From NCBI GenBank assembly GCA_016927475.1, contig JAFGMO010000052.1, positions 62,001 to 126,000 of the forward strand: 64,000 bases of DNA, written 5' to 3'. Shown here piece by piece: positions 60,474-64,000 of the stretch; positions within the stretch are counted from its first letter, which is position 1; each line of letters opens with the position of its first letter. The stretch is from Candidatus Aminicenantota bacterium (GTDB lineage: Bacteria; Acidobacteriota; Aminicenantia; Aminicenantales; Aminicenantaceae). The notes below the pieces were generated by a model, which did no database searches, had not been told where the DNA came from, and saw only the letters and a program-made list of their open reading frames with translations. Position numbers and translations under genes: made by a program.

Positions 60474-60663
60474 ATAAGAATTTCTTTTTGTTTTTTTCCT
60501 GTTCTTGGGAAGCCATTTTCCATCAAAAAACCATTTTTCCCAGAGGAAAAGCCTTAAAAACCGCCCTTATTCTTCAAAACCATGCACAAAAGGAGTCATA
60601 AACAGCAAAAATCCGCTTTGTTTACTAATAAAACTGGAAAATTGCGGAAAATGAAAAAAAAGA
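60474..60663. other. AT-rich spacer after wecB, nothing recognised
   Basis: No ORF with a ribosome site and no clear terminator for wecB is visible in this stretch. Confidence 0.4.
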
Positions 60664-60693
60664 TTGCAATCTGAAATAATAATGTGTTATAAT
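60664..60693 (+). promoter_or_regulatory. Promoter of a candidate non-coding transcript
   Basis: TTGCAA (60664-60669, 4/6) and a perfect TATAAT (60688-60693) are 18 bp apart. No coding sequence follows on the plus strand before the window's last genes, which are all on the minus strand. Confidence 0.5.
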
Positions 60694-60699
60694 AATAAA

Positions 60700-61006
60700 G
60701 TAAGCATCGGGGAAAATAAAGAATCTCAAATAAGGGGTGGATTTTTATCATAACATCCGGGATTCCCCCCCATATATCTTGACTTATTCTGACTTTTTCA
60801 CCAAATACCCTGCAACTTTTCCGGTGTTTTCTGCGTATATAATTATGGAATGAACAAGATGAAAAAAGACGCAGCTTTTTCAATTGTAAACCTCTTATTT
60901 TTTGATCCTCCTTCGCCCAAGGAGTTCAGAATAGATTCTCTTTTCAATTAATTCATCCCCTTTTTCAGGCCGCCCCTTTCTTTTCGAAGGAGGGGGTGGT
61001 TTTTTT
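60700..61006 (+). ncRNA. Candidate non-coding RNA (up to ~305 nt)
   Basis: The interval runs from the predicted start of the promoter at 60664-60693 to a strong intrinsic terminator at 60970-61006, on a strand with no gene. A second TATAAT (60838-60843) could start a shorter ~160-nt form. The segment 60735-60770 can pair GGGGTGGAT with ATCC...CCCC. A 30-codon frame (60859-60951, beginning MKKDAAFSIV) exists but has no ribosome site. I could not match it to tmRNA, RNase P RNA, SRP RNA or 6S RNA with confidence. Confidence 0.35.
60970..61006 (+). terminator. Rho-independent terminator
   Basis: CCGCCCCTTTC pairs with the GGAGGGGGTGG side through a TTTTC/GAA loop region, a GC-rich stem with one G-T pair, and is followed by seven T residues. 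It faces plus-strand transcription coming from the 60.5-61 kb spacer, towards the convergent cbiO gene. Confidence 0.8.
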
Positions 61007-61049
61007 ATGCTTCTTTTTAACGGATATTCACAAAGTACTCTTCAGGATG

Positions 61050-61064
61050 TATGAACAGCTCAGG
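61050..61064 (-). repeat. Terminal-motif repeat abutting the cbiO stop
   Basis: The minus strand reads CCTGAGCTGTTCATA directly after the TAG. It matches CCTGTGCTATTCAC at 11 of 14 positions. Confidence 0.5.
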
Positions 61065-61778
61065 CTAAACGGGCTTCAGCCCGTGCGCTTCCATTAATGG
61101 GGCGTTATCGATTATGCCGTTTGTCGGGCCATCCGCGACCAATAGACCTCTATCCAGAACAAGGACCCTGCTGCAGAGATTTCTGACCAGGTCGAGGTCG
61201 TGGGTTGAGATGATTTTGGTGGCAGGAAGTGAACGAATGAGCTCCATAAAGCGATATCTTCCGCAGGGATCCAGGCTCACTGTCGGCTCGTCCAGGACAA
61301 CAATTTTGGGATCCATAACAAGAACGGACGCCAGGGAAACCCGCTTTTTCTCACCAATGCTGAGCTGAGCGGTGGGTTTGTCTCTGAGATGGCAGATTTC
61401 CATCTCCTCCAATTTTGTTTCAACCTTTTTCCTCACCTCATCCGGGGAAAGGCCCAAATTTAAAGGACCGAATGCCACATCATCAAAAACAGTCGGCATA
61501 AAAAGCTGGTCATTGGGATCCTGAAAAACCAAACCCACCCTTTTCCTGATTTCAAACAGGTTCTTTTTCTCGAGGGTGATGCCGAATACTTTTGTTCTAC
61601 CCTCTCCCCTTAAGATCCCATTGAGGTGCCAAAGAAGCGTGGATTTTCCCGCTCCATTCGGCCCGATTATTCCCACAGATTCTCCCTCAAAAACGGAGAA
61701 GGTTATATCGAACAATGCCCGGCTTCCGTCCGGGTAGGTGTAGCTCACATGCGAGGCTTCGACGGCTTTTCCCATCAT
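61065..61778 (-). CDS. cbiO: ECF transporter ATPase (CbiO/EcfA)
   Basis: This 237-residue ABC ATPase has Walker A GPNGAGKST, Q-loop GLVFQDPNDQLF, an ABC signature LSIGEKKRVSLA, Walker B IVVLDEPTVSLDP and a switch His in ISTHDLDLV. The QDPNDQLF Q-loop is the ECF/cobalt-type subgroup. Being the only ATPase in the operon it probably works as a homodimer with EcfT. It overlaps the EcfT gene by 4 bp. The last codons lie in a GGGCTGAAGCCC palindrome. Confidence 0.93.
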   Translation of the reverse strand: MMGKAVEASHVSYTYPDGSRALFDITFSVFEGESVGIIGPNGAGKSTLLWHLNGILRGEGRTKVFGITLEKKNLFEIRKRVGLVFQDPNDQLFMPTVFDDVAFGPLNLGLSPDEVRKKVETKLEEMEICHLRDKPTAQLSIGEKKRVSLASVLVMDPKIVVLDEPTVSLDPCGRYRFMELIRSLPATKIISTHDLDLVRNLCSRVLVLDRGLLVADGPTNGIIDNAPLMEAHGLKPV

Positions 61779-62488
61779 AACAACATCCAGGCCAATACAA
61801 AAACAACCAACGAGACAAAAAGAAACAGCCAGTCATTTTTCCCAATTTGGAGCAGACCCATAGTGGACATCCGTCCGTTGTATCCGCGGGATAACATGGC
61901 GGCATATATCCTATCGCTCCGTTCTACAGCTCTTAGAAAAACACCCGGCATCGCAAAGCGAATAAACCGAACAGCGCTTTTTCTGTTCCAGCGGGCAAAA
62001 CACCGCGATATCCAGGCTCGTTTTTTTCGTGTGATCTCATCAAAAAAGAAGGATATATACCTGACGGCAAATCGCAACAGAGCGGGAAAAACCTTGGGAA
62101 GAGGCAGTAACTCCAGCGCCTTCAGGAACCGGAAAACGGGAGTAGAAAGCTGGAAGACAGCAAAGCATAAAAAAACGAGAACCGATTTTACGGTCAGGTT
62201 CCAGAGAATCGATATCTTTCCTGAGATTTCTTCTTCACCGAATAGGATCACGGCAAGCCCAAGGAACATCAACAGGGGAAGCAGCAGGAAAAACCGTAGT
62301 AAAATGCTCTTTATTTTAGGCCGGGTCAAAAACAGCAGTACCATCAAGAAAATCCCATAAACGGCAAACCGAAGATAACAACTCTGCGGCGTAATGATGA
62401 TTATAAAAGCCATTAGGGAGAACGTTAAGATCTTCACGCGGGGATCCAGGTTCTGCAAAAAGCCTCCTTTTTTGCGCTCGTTTTCCAT
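61775..62488 (-). CDS. cbiQ: ECF transporter T component (CbiQ/EcfT)
   Basis: This 237-residue membrane protein has an N-terminal DPRVKILTF segment, about five to six transmembrane helices and the two coupling motifs of EcfT in the cytoplasmic helices: SRCFARWNR and MLSRGYNG (variants of the Ala-Arg-Gly motif). It couples the ATPase to the S component. Confidence 0.9.
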   Translation of the reverse strand: MENERKKGGFLQNLDPRVKILTFSLMAFIIIITPQSCYLRFAVYGIFLMVLLFLTRPKIKSILLRFFLLLPLLMFLGLAVILFGEEEISGKISILWNLTVKSVLVFLCFAVFQLSTPVFRFLKALELLPLPKVFPALLRFAVRYISFFFDEITRKKRAWISRCFARWNRKSAVRFIRFAMPGVFLRAVERSDRIYAAMLSRGYNGRMSTMGLLQIGKNDWLFLFVSLVVFVLAWMLL

Positions 62489-62500
62489 CCTTATTGCTTT

Positions 62501-63094
62501 TTACACTCTTGCTTGAACCAAATAAAGAGAAGGTTCATCCCTTATGGACAAATCCAAAAATCCCGCACCGCATAAAAGAGCCCGCATCTGCTTCTCATCC
62601 GGAAGCAAATCTTTAGTGACGGGCCCTTTGACCCTCCGGTGAAAAGAATTCAATTCCAGTCTGTTCATAAGATGGGCGATGACCAGGATCCCTCCCTTCT
62701 TTAAAACCCTTCGAAACTCCGATAATGCCAGTTTTTTGTCTTGAATATGAGGGAACAAGGCAAAACAGATGATCACATCAAAAAAAGCGGAAACAAACGG
62801 AAGCCATTGGGCATCTGACTGGACAAAACAAAGATTTTTAAACGTGAAGTTGTTTTCCGCCAGCTTGATCATTTCACCAGAAAAATCAGCGGCGATAATC
62901 CTTCCATGCTTTCCCACCATCCGCCTTATATGGGGGGCCAACCGTCCTGTTCCGCATCCCGCATCCAGGACATAATTTCCTGTCGAAAGTGGAAACTTTT
63001 CCATCAAAAGACGTATATTTTTCTTTTCCTTGCTCAGCCGGTGTTCTTTGTCCCATTGGAAAGCAATCCGGTCGAAAAATTCCTTTTTATTCAA
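62501..63094 (-). CDS. Class I SAM-dependent methyltransferase
   Basis: This 197-residue Rossmann methyltransferase has motif I VLDAGCGTGRLAPHI, the Asp of motif II in IIAADFSGEMI, and motif IV VIICFALFPHI. It is inserted between the S and T component genes of the ECF transporter with 5-13 bp gaps, so it is almost certainly co-transcribed. The substrate is not evident; modification of the imported compound is a plausible inference. UbiE-like or metalloid methyltransferase activity are alternatives. Confidence 0.85.
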   Translation of the reverse strand: MNKKEFFDRIAFQWDKEHRLSKEKKNIRLLMEKFPLSTGNYVLDAGCGTGRLAPHIRRMVGKHGRIIAADFSGEMIKLAENNFTFKNLCFVQSDAQWLPFVSAFFDVIICFALFPHIQDKKLALSEFRRVLKKGGILVIAHLMNRLELNSFHRRVKGPVTKDLLPDEKQMRALLCGAGFLDLSIRDEPSLYLVQARV

Positions 63095-63099
63095 ATTTT

Positions 63100-63621
63100 T
63101 TACTCCGAAACGGGAAGGTTTTTCAGGATTTTTTCCAATTTCCCCACAATAACCGGGACAACAAGAAACAGAATCAGGATACCGGGAAATCCCTCAATCA
63201 CAGCCGCCACACTTAGTACTTTTTCAGGAAGGTCCAGCCACGTGGACACAAAAAAAACCGCCACCAGAAGAAGAAGTCTATCCAGAAAAACAGTCAAAGC
63301 CAAAACTCCCCAAATATTCCATCCGAGCTTTCGCCTTAGAAGAGAAGGAACACCGGCCAGAACGATGCCCTCAATCATCATGATAAAAGCCACTGGAGGA
63401 AAAAAAGGCGGCATGCCTGTCAAAGCGGCCGAAGTCAGCGGAGAAAGCATTCCAACCGTTAATGCTACCGGCAGCACCGTTAGAAAGCCCGCTGTCACAA
63501 TGGGAAGGAACATCGGCAGAAATGCCCTCCCCAGACCTACTGCATGAAAAACCACGGGGAGGGCTAAGGCTAAAGCCAAAAAAAGCCCTCCGAGAACAAG
63601 ATCACGGCCGGAATAATTCAT
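63100..63621 (-). CDS. ECF transporter substrate-binding (S) component
   Basis: This 173-residue integral membrane protein has five to six helices and the Gly/Pro-rich helix AVGLGRAFLPMFLPIVTAGFL typical of small S components. The substrate class cannot be read from sequence. Its overlap (ATGA) with a TonB-receptor gene argues for a large scarce ligand that crosses the outer membrane actively, such as cobalamin or heme, rather than a free vitamin. Confidence 0.75.
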   Translation of the reverse strand: MNYSGRDLVLGGLFLALALALPVVFHAVGLGRAFLPMFLPIVTAGFLTVLPVALTVGMLSPLTSAALTGMPPFFPPVAFIMMIEGIVLAGVPSLLRRKLGWNIWGVLALTVFLDRLLLLVAVFFVSTWLDLPEKVLSVAAVIEGFPGILILFLVVPVIVGKLEKILKNLPVSE

Positions 63622-64000
63622 TGGGACAAACTGAAACCCACCTGAATATTTCTCCCCGGCATGGGGTAGGCCCCGGCGGCGATTCCGGGAAGGTCAACGT
63701 AAACCTGATATTCAGAATTGAGGATATTATTAAGGTCGATGAATATCTCGACCATCTCAGATATGCCCAGTCTCAAGCGGGAGTTCAACAGAAAGTACGA
63801 GGGGAGTGGTTTTTCCGAAAAATCGGCGGCGTAATAATCGGCTACGTACCTTGCCTGGATGGAATAGTCAAAAATTCCTTTTCTATATCGAAGAAAGAGG
63901 TCCAGCTTACGGCCGGCCCTCCCTTTTGTCCTTTCCCCGGGATTCAAAAAGGTCGCGTAAAAATGGGCCGTGAGATGCCGACTGAATTCCGCATCAAGAC
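63618..64000 (-). CDS. TonB-dependent outer-membrane receptor (C-terminal part)
   Basis: The frame is open to the window edge with no start (at least 127 residues). It shows outer-membrane beta-strand alternation (LDLFLRYRKGIFDYSIQARYVADYY), DLNNILNSEYQVYVDLPG, typical of the last strands of TonB receptors, and ends IQVGFSLSQ with an aromatic near the C-terminus of the barrel. A BtuB-like role is inferred from the downstream ECF genes. The N-terminal plug and any riboswitch lie outside the window. Confidence 0.82.
   Translation of the reverse strand, partial: LDAEFSRHLTAHFYATFLNPGERTKGRAGRKLDLFLRYRKGIFDYSIQARYVADYYAADFSEKPLPSYFLLNSRLRLGISEMVEIFIDLNNILNSEYQVYVDLPGIAAGAYPMPGRNIQVGFSLSQ

Noticed and set aside
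60859..60951. 30-codon ORF in the wecB/cbiO spacer
   Set aside because: No ribosome site and no recognisable feature; more likely part of a non-coding transcript.

Overview
The window looks like a chromosome segment of a Gram-negative bacterium of moderate G+C content, plausibly a Candidatus Aminicenantes / Acidobacteriota-type lineage. The envelope is didermic: there is the C-terminus of a TonB-dependent receptor, a GmhA-type heptose isomerase, TatA/TatC and a complete type IV pilus motor set. It also has a bacterial V/A-type ATPase and families common in anaerobic environmental lineages (DUF4914, NamZ/DUF1343, GH172/DUF2961, CGGC, DUF6485, DUF6125). The taxonomic placement is inference; no rRNA gene is present.

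Layout. 1-3.3 kb: tail of an unknown gene, a PEPCK-like DUF4914 protein, then (minus strand) plsC-gmhA. 3.4-11 kb: type IV pilus block on the minus strand (pilB-pilT-pilC-pilS-pilR, then the major pilin gene with its own consensus sigma-54 promoter and an intrinsic terminator). 11.3-11.6 kb: tRNA-Arg and tRNA-Pro, each with its own promoter. 11.6-20.1 kb (minus): mutL, mtaB, purE, purD, a divergent SHMT, rpiB and a CtpA-type protease. 20.4-28 kb (plus): tatA-tatC, a truncated DUF362 gene, an aldehyde dehydrogenase, a P-loop kinase plus dCMP deaminase, and an apparently exported MurQ/GKRP-like SIS protein with a NamZ-like exo-muramidase. 28.3-36.4 kb (minus): nine-gene V-type ATPase operon whose proteolipid keeps the Na+-binding residues. 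37.7-39.4 kb: queC-queD-queE (queF follows at 44.7 kb). 39.4-44.7 kb: an atypical pseudopilin lacking Glu5, coupled to two GT-C membrane glycosyltransferases and a membrane alkaline-phosphatase-superfamily enzyme with a Thr nucleophile. 45.2-54.5 kb: a Fur-type regulator behind a perfect Fur box, followed by redox and Fe-S genes (NifX-like, Mrp, CGGC, FmdB, a Cys/Met-metabolism PLP enzyme, MBL hydrolase, DUF4405, NifU-like, radical SAM, TrmO). 54.5-60.5 kb: dodecin, GH172, a B3/B4-domain protein, an aromatic amino acid decarboxylase and wecB. 61-64 kb (minus): TonB receptor, ECF S component, methyltransferase, EcfT and EcfA, a corrinoid- or metal-type uptake operon.

The most unusual content is non-coding. 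Two ~260-bp elements (28029-28287 and 37396-37655, opposite orientation) share terminal inverted repeats, fixed spacing, an 11-nt conserved hairpin loop, a 16-nt conserved downstream block and an inner inverted repeat. The hairpin stem differs at 7 of 8 base pairs between the copies yet stays fully complementary, which points to selection on structure. Isolated copies of the terminal motif (consensus CCTGTRYTATTCA) occur elsewhere in the window, and several sit directly against stop codons. This looks like an undescribed structured or mobile repeat family.
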